A stretch of 64,000 nucleotides of DNA from Flavobacterium sharifuzzamanii (GTDB taxonomy: Bacteria; Bacteroidota; Bacteroidia; Flavobacteriales; Flavobacteriaceae). The position numbers and the translations under genes are program-made. The stretch is taken from positions 1 to 64,000 of the forward strand of contig NZ_QJGZ01000041.1 in the NCBI RefSeq assembly GCF_003254585.1, read 5' to 3'. Of the stretch, positions 32,797-42,825 are shown one piece after another (within the stretch, counting starts at the first letter, position 1; every line of letters begins with the position of its first letter). The notes under the pieces were generated by a model. That model ran no database searches and was not told where the DNA came from. It worked only from the letters and a program-made list of their open reading frames with translations.

Positions 32797-33654
32797 ATGA
32801 AACTTTACCCTATAGAATCTGGAAATTTTAAGTTAGATGGAGGCGCTATGTTTGGCGTTGTCCCTAAAACCATTTGGAATAAAACCAATCCTGCCGATGC
32901 CAATAATCTTATCGATATTGCTGCACGCTGTTTATTGATCGAAGACGGTAATCGTCTTATTTTGATTGATACTGGAATGGGTGACAAACAATCAGAAAAG
33001 TTCTTCGGATATTATTCGCTTTGGGGTTCGTATTCTTTAGACAAATCTTTAGCAAAATATGGTTTTAATCGAGATGATATTACAGATGTTTTTATGACAC
33101 ATCTTCATTTTGATCATTGCGGAGGAAGTGTGCAATGGAATGCCGATAAAACAGGGTACGAACCTGCTTTTAAAAATGCCAAATTTTGGACAAATGAAAA
33201 TCATTGGGAATGGGCAACCAGACCTAATGCACGCGAAAAAGCTTCTTTTTTGTCTGAAAATATTCTGCCAATGCAAGAAAGCGGTCAGTTAAATTTTATT
33301 GAAAGACCTGAATCTGATTTTGGTTTTTCGAAAGAATTGGGTTTTGAAATTTACTACGTTGACGGCCACACCGAAAAACAAATGATTCCTTATATCAAAT
33401 ATCAAGATAAAACGATTGTTTTTTGTGCCGATTTATTAGCGACAGCGGGACATATTCCGCTTCCGTATGTGATGGGATACGATACACGACCATTATTAAC
33501 AATGCCAGAGAAATCTAAATTCTTGAATTTGGCAGCAGATAATAATCATTATTTGTTTTTGGAACACGATGCACACAATCAGATAATAACCGTAGAACAT
33601 ACCGAAAAAGGTGTTCGACTAAAAGATGTTTTTACTTGCGAGGAGATTCTTTAA
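32797..33654 (+). CDS. MBL-fold metallo-hydrolase (lactonase-like)
   Basis: A 285-aa cytoplasmic metallo-beta-lactamase-fold enzyme. The metal motif HLHFDHCGG is near residue 107, the next ligands are in VDGHTEKQMIPYI and CADLLATAGH, and a late histidine is in FLEHDAHN. This arrangement is that of the YtnP/AHL-lactonase-like branch, which opens lactone rings, but the substrate here is unknown. It ends at a bidirectional terminator. Confidence 0.87.
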   Translation: MKLYPIESGNFKLDGGAMFGVVPKTIWNKTNPADANNLIDIAARCLLIEDGNRLILIDTGMGDKQSEKFFGYYSLWGSYSLDKSLAKYGFNRDDITDVFMTHLHFDHCGGSVQWNADKTGYEPAFKNAKFWTNENHWEWATRPNAREKASFLSENILPMQESGQLNFIERPESDFGFSKELGFEIYYVDGHTEKQMIPYIKYQDKTIVFCADLLATAGHIPLPYVMGYDTRPLLTMPEKSKFLNLAADNNHYLFLEHDAHNQIITVEHTEKGVRLKDVFTCEEIL

Positions 33655-33672
33655 ACAGAATAGATTAGAGAT

Positions 33673-33715
33673 AAAAAAAATCCCACTTTCAACTGAATGA
33701 AAGCGGGATTTTTTA
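33673..33715. terminator. Bidirectional terminator between the MBL hydrolase and FN3 lipoprotein genes
   Basis: Arms aaaatcccactttc and gaaagcgggatttt (one mismatch) with A/T runs on both sides, between converging genes. Confidence 0.75.
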
Positions 33716-33741
33716 ATTTAACTAATTGTAATTTTCTAAGC

Positions 33742-34434
33742 TTAGTTTGTCTTAAATTTCCAAACCTGGCCTACGGTTTCACCACCTTTATTGTCTTTAA
33801 CAACAATTCTCCAGTAATACTGTGTTGTTGGCTGAAGTGTAACCTCAAATGATTTTGAACCTGTATTTTCGCTTACTTTCGCTGTTGGCGGATTTGCCGT
33901 TCCAAAATAAACATCATAAGAAAGAACATCGGTAGTATCAACATCAGATGCTTCCCATTTCAGGCTTGCCGTTGTTGTGCTCAAAGCAGCATTGGTTGTA
34001 GGAGAAATCAATTCTGGTGAAAAAGGCAAATGATTTACAACAGCTTCACCTGAAGTATGAAATTTAAATGTTGAAGAATAAGCACTAGATAGACCTTTGC
34101 TGTCAGTAGCTTTTACTCTCCAGTAATATGCTGTGTTTTTATCCAATTGCAAAGCACTTGTAGAAAGTGATGAGTTGTCTAAAGTATTTACAATTTGGCC
34201 AAATGCATTATCTTTTGCAATTTGAATCTGATACACAATAACATCTTTTTCTGCATCTGTAGAGGCCTGCCATTGGAAAGATACATTATTGTCTAGGCAT
34301 AATTTATTGTCAGCAGGAACTGAAAGAGCAGGAGCGGTTGGCGCTGTGTTTTCTGCAGGTTTTGGGTCATCACCGCCTCCGCTGCAAGCTGCAAACGCTA
34401 AGCTGATAATTGACAGATATATAGAATTTTTCAT
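33742..34434 (-). CDS. Lipoprotein with two fibronectin type III-like domains
   Basis: A 230-aa predicted lipoprotein; the lipobox is FAACSGG with Cys17. Two similar domains follow. Residues ~35-130 begin PTAPALSVPADNKLCLDNNVSFQWQASTDAEKD and contain AYYWRVKATDSKG; residues ~138-230 begin SPELISPTTNAALSTTTASLKWEASDVDTTD and contain QYYWRIVVKDNKGG. Both fit FN3-like surface domains. The start codon is 3 bases after the stop of the T9SS leucine-rich-repeat gene, so the two form an operon and the proteins may act together at the cell surface. Confidence 0.85.
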   Translation of the reverse strand: MKNSIYLSIISLAFAACSGGGDDPKPAENTAPTAPALSVPADNKLCLDNNVSFQWQASTDAEKDVIVYQIQIAKDNAFGQIVNTLDNSSLSTSALQLDKNTAYYWRVKATDSKGLSSAYSSTFKFHTSGEAVVNHLPFSPELISPTTNAALSTTTASLKWEASDVDTTDVLSYDVYFGTANPPTAKVSENTGSKSFEVTLQPTTQYYWRIVVKDNKGGETVGQVWKFKTN

Positions 34435-34437
34435 TTT

Positions 34438-37400
34438 TTAGTTTTTTATGATTTTAACGTATTCTGGAGTTTCTAGATTGATTTTAGCAGCATAAATTCC
34501 TGCAGGAAATTTTTCAAGATTTAAAAGAACTCTTCCGCTTTCAGCATTGTAGTTTCCTTTAGAAACTAATTGACCGCCAAAGTTGAATAATTCAATTGAA
34601 ACTTCAGTTTTAGCATTCGGAATTTCGATTTCAATACTGCCAGAAGTAGGGTTTGGATAAGCTGAAAGTATTGTGCCTAATTCATAAGAAGTAACTTTTT
34701 TAGCAAAAACACCTTCGCAAGTTTTTGCGGTTGCGACTTCAACTAATCCAGCTTTATCTAGAGAAACTGTAAAATTGTTATCTGTTGTTTGAAATTGTTC
34801 TGCACCATCAACAAATATGGTAAAAGGAGCAGTTCCTTGAGTAATTTCAACTTCTACGTTCTTAGCTGTTACATTAGATTTTCCTGTCGTAGCTGCTGCT
34901 TTTGGAATAGTTACATTAAAGTTTTGTTCAAAAATCTCGTTCGGAATAGTAATTGAAATAGTATAGTTTCCAGGTGCTAAATTCGCATAGTTTAAAGCGT
35001 TGTTTGTAAATGACACTACTTTATCATTGATTTTTGCTTGATAAGCAAAGGTCTCTTTTGCAGTGATGTTTATCGCTCCATTATTTTCACCTGGACATAA
35101 TTCTCCTTTTGCTTCAACAGTAAAATTATTAGGAAGAAGGGTAAGAGGTCCAGCGCAATCTTCAGAGAATCTAACATTAGCATCTGCATAATAAGACCAA
35201 TTTATTTTGGCATATTTTGCATCAGTAACTTGAATACATTTTAAATCAGGATTGTTTTTATAATTTGGAACCTCAAGATTGATATAAAGATCTTTTATGC
35301 CATTTTGTAAATTCAAATTTGTAAGCTTATTACTGTTGCAATTTACATACTGCACTTTTTTATTTTTTGAGATATCAAAAGTCGTTAATTGATTATTATA
35401 AAAGTCAACATAGTATAATTCTGCATTATTTACGATGTTTAAAACTTTAAGCTTGTTATTCGGAATCAATAAATATGCTAATAAAAGATTATTCGTTACG
35501 TCTATTTCAGTAATTTGATTTTCAGCCAAATAAACATCAGTTAGTTTTAGGTTTTTAGATAAATTAATAGATGTCAAATTGTTTTTACTAGCAATCAATT
35601 TTTTTAATTCAGGCAAGAATGTAACATCTAACTCTTTTAATTGAAGTGAAGTACAATCTAATTCTTTAAGTTTTAGATTTTTTGAAATATCAAAGCCTGC
35701 GATAGTATTAGTGCCACACCAAAGAGTAGTTAAATTGACATTTTTAGTAACATTTAAACTAGTAAACTTGTTGTTAGAACATTTAAAATCTGATAAGTAT
35801 ACTGATGAAGTTACATCAATACTAGTTAGCAAATTATTGCTGCAATTAAAGTAAACTAAACTTGGCTTATTGGTTGTGTCTAATGACGATAGCTTGTTAT
35901 TTTGAACATATAGCTGTACTAAATCAGTTTGGTTAGAAAGATCCAAACTGCTTAATTCATTGTCACTGCAAGATAATAAAGCTAATTTGCTGTTGGTTAC
36001 ATCTAGATTTTTTATTTTATTACTTACGCAGCTAACCTGATATAGTTTTTTATTATTAGAAATATTAAACTCTGTCAAGAAATTGCGAGATACATCAATA
36101 CCTGAAAGTTCTGGATTGTTTGAAACGTCTATCGATGTTAATTTGTTAGAAGAACAATACAGACCTATAAGGTTTGTGTTTTTGCTAACATCTAAACTAG
36201 TTAGTTGATTGCCATCGCAATACAATTGTTTCAATGCAGTGTTTTTAGAAACATCAAGTTTAGTGATTTTTCCGCAGCCGCCACCAGTAGTAACAATACA
36301 GCCATTTCTGCAGTCTAATATTTCTAATGCGGTAAAATCTTCAAGACCAGTTAAATCTGCAACTAGAGTAGGATCAACTTTTAATGATTTTACAGCAGCG
36401 ATTCTTGCAGTTAACACTTTTCCATCAGATGTGCCAGAATCAATACCTAATTCAATCAGTTTTTTTTCAAACTCTTTATCAGGAATAGATGTATATGCAG
36501 GAGCAGAACAAGCGGCGCTAGTATAGTTTATATACGCGTCTTTTTGTTTCCAGTTTTGAGTAGAATAATTTACATCATCAACTTGTAGACAATATAAATT
36601 TGGACAGGCAGTTAAATTAAAACTTTGACTGTTAATCTTGGTATTATTGCCGTTTTTTAGGTTTACTTCGCTTAAAGCAGAACTTTCGTGACAATAAAAT
36701 TTAGATAAATTAGTGTTTTTAGAAAGATCTAGAGTTTTTAATTTACTGGCTCTTCCACTAAAACTTTCCAATTTTAAATTACTAGAAACATCAATTGCAG
36801 TTAGTTGAGTTGATTCAATGCTAAGTGATTTTAAATCAAGGTTCTTAGAAAGATCTAAAGTTGTTATTGCGGTACTTGAACAGTCTAGAGTTTGCAATAA
36901 AACGTTATTTGATAAATCTAAAGCCGTTATCGGGTTACTAGCACAACTAAGAGTAATTAAATTATAGTTTTTTGAGACGTTAATGGATGTAAATGAATTC
37001 ACATCGCAATATAAGGTGTATAGGTATGAATTGTTTGAGATATCTAAAGATGGCAGTTTATTTCCGTTTACGTTTAAAAGACGTAATCCAGGATTTTTAC
37101 TAGGATCAAAAGAAGTTATTTTTGTATACGCACAAGAGAATGAAGTTAAAGACTGGTTTTTAGAAATATCAATTGTACTGATTAAGTTATTGTCTATAGC
37201 AGCTATTGCTAAATTAGGGTTGTTCGCTAGGTTGATTGAAGCTATTTTATTTCCACTACAATTTAGATAGTTTAATTTTGTATTAGTAGAAATATCTAAA
37301 CTAGTCAATTTATTTATAGAACAATTTAGAGATGTTAAATTAATATTTTTAGAAACATTTAATGTTTTCAATAAGCCATCAGATTCTGCAGTAGGGTAAT

Positions 37401-38127
37401 GATAAATGGCGCCTTGTGCAGATAATGTTTCTAAAGCGGTAAAATCTTCAATTCCAGTTAAGTCAGAAATTACCCTTGTGTCAACACTCAATGATTTAAC
37501 AGTTTGTATGTTAGAAGTCAATACTTTTCCGTCTGGAGTACCGCTATCAAGTCCTAATGCGATTAATTTTTTTTCGAATTCAACATCAGGAATCTTTGTG
37601 TACTGTAGAGGGATATCTTTTACATCAACCATAGAAACATTATCAACCAAAATTTCAGAGTTGAGACTTCCATAAGTCCAAATATCAACTTCGACATTTT
37701 CAGAAACAGTTGGAGTATATTCAAATTCTATTTTTCTCCACTCTGTAGAAGAAAAAGTCACATCCGATTTTTTAATTATTTCTTCCTTAAAAGCACCTGG
37801 TTTATGATATAAACTGAAATCAATAGAAGAAAAAGTTCCTTTAGCCAATTTGTGGTATAAAGTTACTCGGTAAGTTTTGCCTGCTACAACTGGAAAATAT
37901 TCACTATTAATGTAATTGAATGTTCCGCTGGCAACCATCATATTGGTACTCGAAGTGCCATTTTGTACAATTGAACTTTGAGAAACAAATCCGCTAAAAT
38001 AACGGTACCAATTATCTGGCTGTGATGATGAAGTCCAAGTTTCAAAGTTTCCATTTGGAACTAAATTGGTTTGCGCATTAATAGAAAAACTTGCCAATAA
38101 CAGCAAAACGAGTAGTTTTGTCTTCAT
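34438..38127 (-). CDS. Secreted leucine-rich repeat protein with T9SS sorting domain
   Basis: A 1229-aa exported protein. The signal peptide ends near INAQ (residue 18). Residues ~20-170 resemble a carbohydrate-binding jelly roll (NLVPNGNFETWTSSSQPDNWYRYF). Two homologous halves follow, each opening with IPD.EFEKKLI.LG.DSGT.DGKVL and DLTG.EDFTALE (from ~175 and ~544). Each half continues with about 21-residue leucine-rich repeats of the form L..LDVSKNTNLT.L.C. Near residue 1010 comes a SprB-like Ig stretch (GELCPGENNGAINITAKE). The last ~75 residues (SAYPNPTSGSIEIEIP...GIYAAKINLETPEYVKIIKN) are a type A T9SS sorting domain. A cell-surface adhesion or binding role is likely. Confidence 0.92.
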   Translation of the reverse strand: MKTKLLVLLLLASFSINAQTNLVPNGNFETWTSSSQPDNWYRYFSGFVSQSSIVQNGTSSTNMMVASGTFNYINSEYFPVVAGKTYRVTLYHKLAKGTFSSIDFSLYHKPGAFKEEIIKKSDVTFSSTEWRKIEFEYTPTVSENVEVDIWTYGSLNSEILVDNVSMVDVKDIPLQYTKIPDVEFEKKLIALGLDSGTPDGKVLTSNIQTVKSLSVDTRVISDLTGIEDFTALETLSAQGAIYHYPTAESDGLLKTLNVSKNINLTSLNCSINKLTSLDISTNTKLNYLNCSGNKIASINLANNPNLAIAAIDNNLISTIDISKNQSLTSFSCAYTKITSFDPSKNPGLRLLNVNGNKLPSLDISNNSYLYTLYCDVNSFTSINVSKNYNLITLSCASNPITALDLSNNVLLQTLDCSSTAITTLDLSKNLDLKSLSIESTQLTAIDVSSNLKLESFSGRASKLKTLDLSKNTNLSKFYCHESSALSEVNLKNGNNTKINSQSFNLTACPNLYCLQVDDVNYSTQNWKQKDAYINYTSAACSAPAYTSIPDKEFEKKLIELGIDSGTSDGKVLTARIAAVKSLKVDPTLVADLTGLEDFTALEILDCRNGCIVTTGGGCGKITKLDVSKNTALKQLYCDGNQLTSLDVSKNTNLIGLYCSSNKLTSIDVSNNPELSGIDVSRNFLTEFNISNNKKLYQVSCVSNKIKNLDVTNSKLALLSCSDNELSSLDLSNQTDLVQLYVQNNKLSSLDTTNKPSLVYFNCSNNLLTSIDVTSSVYLSDFKCSNNKFTSLNVTKNVNLTTLWCGTNTIAGFDISKNLKLKELDCTSLQLKELDVTFLPELKKLIASKNNLTSINLSKNLKLTDVYLAENQITEIDVTNNLLLAYLLIPNNKLKVLNIVNNAELYYVDFYNNQLTTFDISKNKKVQYVNCNSNKLTNLNLQNGIKDLYINLEVPNYKNNPDLKCIQVTDAKYAKINWSYYADANVRFSEDCAGPLTLLPNNFTVEAKGELCPGENNGAINITAKETFAYQAKINDKVVSFTNNALNYANLAPGNYTISITIPNEIFEQNFNVTIPKAAATTGKSNVTAKNVEVEITQGTAPFTIFVDGAEQFQTTDNNFTVSLDKAGLVEVATAKTCEGVFAKKVTSYELGTILSAYPNPTSGSIEIEIPNAKTEVSIELFNFGGQLVSKGNYNAESGRVLLNLEKFPAGIYAAKINLETPEYVKIIKN

Positions 38128-38432
38128 AGAATAAATTTAGGATTAGGTCGAGCAAGTATAGAAGATTTAAACGGACAAACCTTACGTGAAGCCGTAAAGA
38201 CTGTATTATTTGTTTATTTTTTTACAATTAGAAAGCAAATAATTGCTAGTGGATATATTTTTAGTTTGGTAGAATTATCGTGTAATTATTTGGTAGATAA
38301 AGGTTTGTGAATGCTGTGGTTTTCAGTATCTTTCGTCAAAATTTCATAACACATTGTTAACAGTTAGTTTTTTGTAACAAAAAAGCATAATTTAGACCCA
38401 TCTTTTAACTTTACTTAAATATTTATAGATAC

Positions 38433-40067
38433 ATGAGTCATATAAAACCTCTTAAATTATCTGCTTTTGCATTGCTTGTTTTAGCAGGTTGTAGCGCTAC
38501 AGTTCAAGCGCAGGTTTCAACTTCAAAAGCATTTATTACAGCTCCAGCTGCAGTTGTAAAAAAAGCACCTGTTAGCGAAAATGAATTAAAAAGATGGAGC
38601 CATCTTGATTTGATAAAAGACTCAATTCCAGGAATGAGCGTTGACAGAGCTTATGCTGAATTACTGCAAGGTAAAAAAGGGCAGAAAGTAATTGTAGGAA
38701 TTGTAGATTCTGGTGTCGATATCGAGCACGAAGATCTACAAGGAATGATCTGGACAAATCCTAAAGAAATTCCAGGAAATGGAATCGACGATGATAAAAA
38801 CGGATTTATAGATGACGTTCATGGATGGAATTTCCTTGGAGATGCTGTTCACGAAAATCTGGAAATGACACGTATCGTGAAAAAAGGTGACGACGGTTCT
38901 GCAGAATATAAAGCAGCTTTAGCACAATATACAGAGAAGTATCAAGAAGCTCTTCAAAATAAAGGGCAAGCAGATCGTTTAATGGCTTTTCACAATACGA
39001 TTAAAAAAGAGCTTAATAAAACGGATTATAAATTAGAAGATTTAAGTACAATTACTTCTGCAGATCCAAATGTTTTGGAAAGTAAAAGGGCTATGACTAT
39101 GATTTTTACAAATGCAGGACCAACTTTTGATCCAGAGGCTCAATTTACAGAGTATAGCGATTATGTAGAAGAACAGTTAAAATATAATCTTAACAAAGAA
39201 TACGACGGAAGAAAAATCGTCGGAGATAATCCAGAAGATATTAAAGACGCTCATTATGGTAATAATGTAGTTTTTGGTCCAGATAAAGAAAAAGCACTTC
39301 ACGGAACTCACGTTGCTGGAATTATTGCTCAAGTACGCGGAAATAATTTAGGCGGAGATGGAGTAGCAGCAAATGTTGAAATTTTGACAGTTAGAGCTGT
39401 TCCAGATGGAGATGAGTATGATAAAGATATTGCTTTGGCTATTCGTTATGCAGTAGACAATGGAGCAAAAGTAATCAACGGAAGTTTCGGAAAAAGCTTT
39501 TCTCCACACAAACAATGGGTTTACGATGCACTTGCTTATGCTGCAAAAAAGGATGTTTTAATTGTTCATGCAGCTGGTAATGATGGTTACAATATTGATG
39601 AAACAAAAAATATCAACTATCCGAACGATTCTAAAGACAACGTAAAAGAGTTTACAGATAACGTAATCACAATTGGAGCAATTAACAAATCTTATGGAGA
39701 AACGGTTATTGCACCATTTTCAAACTTTGGAAAAATAAACGTAGATGTTTTTGCTCCAGGTGAAGAAATCTATGCAACAGTGCCAAACAACAAATACAAA
39801 TATTTGCAAGGAACATCAATGGCATCTCCAAATGCAGCAGGTGTTGCAGCATTGATTCGTTCTTACTATCCAAAATTAAAAGCGGCTCAGGTTAAAAAGA
39901 TTTTAATGGACTCTGGAGTAGCACTTCCTTCAATGGTTGTTTTGGGTGAAAGCGAAAATCCAGATGAAAAACCAAAAGCAGTTTCTTCTGCAGAATCATC
40001 AAAAACAGCTAAGATGGTAAATGCTTACAACGCTTTATTAATGGCAGAAAAAATGTCTAAAAAATAA
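38433..40067 (+). CDS. S8 family (subtilisin-like) serine peptidase, predicted lipoprotein
   Basis: A 544-aa exported peptidase. The N-terminus has a signal peptide with a plausible lipobox (LVLAGCSA, Cys20), so it may be membrane-anchored. The catalytic Asp is in VGIVDSGVDIEHEDL (~residue 92), the His in LHGTHVAGI (~290) and the Ser in GTSMASPNAAG (~468). The oxyanion Asn region is AAGNDGYN. About 190 residues, partly helical, separate Asp from His, more than in subtilisin. No T9SS sorting domain is present. It is followed, after a hairpin, by an M1 peptidase gene on the same strand. Confidence 0.93.
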   Translation: MSHIKPLKLSAFALLVLAGCSATVQAQVSTSKAFITAPAAVVKKAPVSENELKRWSHLDLIKDSIPGMSVDRAYAELLQGKKGQKVIVGIVDSGVDIEHEDLQGMIWTNPKEIPGNGIDDDKNGFIDDVHGWNFLGDAVHENLEMTRIVKKGDDGSAEYKAALAQYTEKYQEALQNKGQADRLMAFHNTIKKELNKTDYKLEDLSTITSADPNVLESKRAMTMIFTNAGPTFDPEAQFTEYSDYVEEQLKYNLNKEYDGRKIVGDNPEDIKDAHYGNNVVFGPDKEKALHGTHVAGIIAQVRGNNLGGDGVAANVEILTVRAVPDGDEYDKDIALAIRYAVDNGAKVINGSFGKSFSPHKQWVYDALAYAAKKDVLIVHAAGNDGYNIDETKNINYPNDSKDNVKEFTDNVITIGAINKSYGETVIAPFSNFGKINVDVFAPGEEIYATVPNNKYKYLQGTSMASPNAAGVAALIRSYYPKLKAAQVKKILMDSGVALPSMVVLGESENPDEKPKAVSSAESSKTAKMVNAYNALLMAEKMSKK

Positions 40068-40088
40068 ACTAAAGTACACTATTAATCC

Positions 40089-40114
40089 AATGGAAGGGTG
40101 AGAGCCCTTCCATT
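40089..40114 (+). terminator. Hairpin between the S8 and M1 peptidase genes
   Basis: Arms aatggaaggg and cccttccatt with a 6-base loop followed by a short T run. It is probably a terminator or a partial one, since no clear promoter is visible for the next gene. Confidence 0.6.
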
Positions 40115-40131
40115 TTCTATTACATATTAAC

Positions 40132-42012
40132 ATGCGAAAAATTATTTTACTTTCTTTCCTAAGCTTAGGTTTTAACTCGGCTTTTGCACAAAGCGCCCCA
40201 TATTGGCAGCAGCACGCTGACTATAAAATGGAGGTTTCGATGGATGTAAAAAACTATCAGTACAAAGGAAAACAAGAATTGGTTTATACCAACAACTCTT
40301 CTGATACTCTAAAAAAAGTATTCTATCATTTGTTTCCAAACGCATTTCAACCGGGAAGCGAAATGGATGCGCGCCTTCATTTTATTAAAGATCCAGACGG
40401 AAGAATGGTAAACAAAGTTAAACAAGCTGACGGAAAAGAAGTAAAACAAAGCCGTATTGAAACTTTAAAACCTAACGAAATTGGGTATTTAAAAATTGCA
40501 AATTTTAAACAAGACGGTGTTACAGCTCAAACAAGAGTTTCAGGAACAATCTTAGAAGTAACTTTGGCAAAACCAATCCTTCCAAATTCTAAAACCACTT
40601 TTACATTAGATTTTGACGGACAGGTTCCAGTTCAAATTCGTCGTTCAGGAAGAAACAATTCTGAAGGAGTAGAGCTTTCTATGTCACAATGGTATCCAAA
40701 ATTAGCCGAATTTGATTTTGAAGGATGGCACGCAGATCCGTACATCGCAAGAGAATTTCACGGTGTTTGGGGTAATTTTGATGTGAAAATTACAATTGAT
40801 AAAGAATACACTATTGGTGGTTCTGGATATTTACAAGATAAAAATTCAATTGGTCACGGTTACCAAGATGCAGGCGTAACGGTTACATATCCTAAAAAAG
40901 CAAAAACGTTGACTTGGCATTTTATTGCGCCAAATGTTCACGATTTTACATGGGCTGCCGATAAAGAATATACACACGATATTGTAAAAGGACCAAATGA
41001 TGTTGATCTGCATTTCTTCTACAAAAACAACGAAAAAACAACTGCAAACTGGAAACAGTTAGAGCCGTTAATGGTTAAAGTAATGGATTATTACAACCAG
41101 AGAGTAGGAGCATATCCATACAAACAATATTCATTTATTCAAGGTGGAGATGGTGGAATGGAGTACGCAATGTGTACTTTAATGTTAGGAAACGGAACCC
41201 TTGAAGGAATTCTAGGAACTGCAACGCACGAATTAGGGCACTCTTGGTTCCAGCATATTTTAGCTTCAAACGAATCAAAACACCCTTGGATGGATGAAGG
41301 TTTTACCACTTACATCGAAGATAGTGCTTTGAACGAATTAAAAGGAGACAAAAAAGAAGTAAACCCTTTTGCTGGGAATTACAAGGCCTATTACAGTTTA
41401 GTAAATTCTGGTAAAGAACAACCTCAGACAACTCACGGAGACCGTTACGATGAGAACCGTCCGTACAGTATTTCTTCTTATGTTAAAGGAAGTCTTTTCC
41501 TTTCTCAGTTAGAATACGTAATCGGGAAAGAGAATGTTGATGCGACTTTAAAAAGATATTTCAACGATTTCAAATTCAAACACCCAACACCTAATGACAT
41601 CAAAAGAACAGCAGAAAGAGTTTCTGGAGCTGAGTTAGATTGGTATTTGATTGATTGGACACAAACAACTAACACGATCGATTACGGAATTAAGGATGTG
41701 GCTGATAATGCAGGAAAAACAACAGTTTCTTTAGAAAGAATTGGAAGAATGCCAATGCCAATCGATTTAAAAGTAGATTACACAGACGGAACATCTGAGA
41801 CATTTTATATTCCGTTGAGAATGATGAACTTCATTAAACCAAATCCAAACCCGAACGAAAAAAGAACAGTTTTAGAAGACTGGGCTTGGGCACAGCAAAA
41901 CTATAGTTTTACAATTGACAAGAACAAGACGTCAATCAAAAAAATCACTATTGATCCAAGCGGATTAATGGCTGATGTAAAACAAACAAATAATGTTTTT
42001 GAAGTGAAGTAA
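40132..42012 (+). CDS. M1 family metallopeptidase (aminopeptidase)
   Basis: A 626-aa exported zinc peptidase. The signal peptide ends near SAFAQ (residue 20). The zinc motif is HELGH with the downstream glutamate in WMDEGFTTYIED, the HEXXH-X18-E pattern of family M1. The exopeptidase GxMEN motif appears as GGMEYA just before it. The N-terminal ~200 residues are the usual beta saddle. It probably degrades peptides in the periplasm or outside the cell, after the S8 peptidase encoded upstream. Confidence 0.92.
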   Translation: MRKIILLSFLSLGFNSAFAQSAPYWQQHADYKMEVSMDVKNYQYKGKQELVYTNNSSDTLKKVFYHLFPNAFQPGSEMDARLHFIKDPDGRMVNKVKQADGKEVKQSRIETLKPNEIGYLKIANFKQDGVTAQTRVSGTILEVTLAKPILPNSKTTFTLDFDGQVPVQIRRSGRNNSEGVELSMSQWYPKLAEFDFEGWHADPYIAREFHGVWGNFDVKITIDKEYTIGGSGYLQDKNSIGHGYQDAGVTVTYPKKAKTLTWHFIAPNVHDFTWAADKEYTHDIVKGPNDVDLHFFYKNNEKTTANWKQLEPLMVKVMDYYNQRVGAYPYKQYSFIQGGDGGMEYAMCTLMLGNGTLEGILGTATHELGHSWFQHILASNESKHPWMDEGFTTYIEDSALNELKGDKKEVNPFAGNYKAYYSLVNSGKEQPQTTHGDRYDENRPYSISSYVKGSLFLSQLEYVIGKENVDATLKRYFNDFKFKHPTPNDIKRTAERVSGAELDWYLIDWTQTTNTIDYGIKDVADNAGKTTVSLERIGRMPMPIDLKVDYTDGTSETFYIPLRMMNFIKPNPNPNEKRTVLEDWAWAQQNYSFTIDKNKTSIKKITIDPSGLMADVKQTNNVFEVK

Positions 42013-42031
42013 AGATTCAAAAATGTTAAAT

Positions 42032-42070
42032 AAAAAAATCCAAAGCTAGTTTCTGGCTTTGGATTTTTTT
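42032..42070 (+). terminator. Terminator of the M1 peptidase gene
   Basis: Arms aaaaaaatccaaagc and gctttggatttttttt with a 9-base loop. Confidence 0.8.
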
Positions 42071-42073
42071 TGC

Positions 42074-42102
42074 TTGATAAATTTAAAAGAGTTGTAATTT
42101 TG
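42074..42102 (+). promoter_or_regulatory. Promoter of the Crp/Fnr regulator gene
   Basis: TTG (42074-42076), 18 bases, TAATTTTG (42095-42102); the start codon is 44 bases further. Confidence 0.65.
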
Positions 42103-42146
42103 ATACAATAGTAATCTTGTAGATTGAAATTTTAAATCCAAAAAGA

Positions 42147-42731
42147 ATGGCACAATACGAATCTTTAATAAAACATTTGCAAGACCGAATAGAACTTTCT
42201 GAGGAAGAAATGAATCAATTTGTTTCTAATTTTAAAATAAAAAAGATAAAGAAACGGCAGTTTATAGTGCAGCCAGATTTTGTGGCAAAACATAGAAACT
42301 ATGTGGTAGAAGGCGCTTTAAGGGCGTATGTTGTAAATGATGAAGGGCAGGAACACACGATTGCCTTTGCTATTGAAGATTGGTGGATTTCTGACTATAA
42401 TAGTTACATTTATCAACAGCCGGCCACGATGTTTGTTATGGCTTTAGAAGATGCTGTTTTGTTGCAAATAGATTTCGAAACGGAAGCGAAATTGAAAAAG
42501 GCGAATCCAAAATTTGAAACTTTTTTTCGAATTACAGCAGAACGTACAGCAGCTTTTTTTCAACGAAGAATTATTACAAATCTCACATCTTCGGCAGAAG
42601 AGCGTTATGATAAATTTACAAACCAATTCCCTTTAATCGCAAATCGAGTACCTCAATATGCATTGGCTTCTTATTTAGGGATGACAACAGAATTTCTTTC
42701 GAAAATAAAAAACAATAAATTGAAAAAGTAA
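42147..42731 (+). CDS. Crp/Fnr family transcriptional regulator
   Basis: A 194-aa cytoplasmic regulator. Residues ~10-125 are a cyclic-nucleotide-binding-type beta roll (RQFIVQPDFVAKHRNYVVEGALRAYVVNDEGQEHTIAFAIEDWW). Residues ~145-190 contain a helix-turn-helix (PQYALASYLGMTTEFLSKIKNN). The cAMP phosphate-binding signature is absent, so the ligand is probably not cAMP. The next gene, a PRISE-like reductase, starts 94 bases downstream on the same strand and may be its target. Confidence 0.88.
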   Translation: MAQYESLIKHLQDRIELSEEEMNQFVSNFKIKKIKKRQFIVQPDFVAKHRNYVVEGALRAYVVNDEGQEHTIAFAIEDWWISDYNSYIYQQPATMFVMALEDAVLLQIDFETEAKLKKANPKFETFFRITAERTAAFFQRRIITNLTSSAEERYDKFTNQFPLIANRVPQYALASYLGMTTEFLSKIKNNKLKK

Positions 42732-42825
42732 ACTTGAACTAGTTCAACGGTATTTCATAATCTACTTCATTTTATAGCTCTTCAGCTTGTCTGAACTTTG
42801 TAAAACAATTTTAAATACAAAGAAA

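Noticed and set aside
38128..38432. Possible regulatory element or small gene in the 305-base gap before the S8 peptidase
   Set aside because: Only weak near-matches to promoter boxes (TAACTTTA at 38406, TATACTTG on the other strand) and no hairpin or frame; nothing can be supported.
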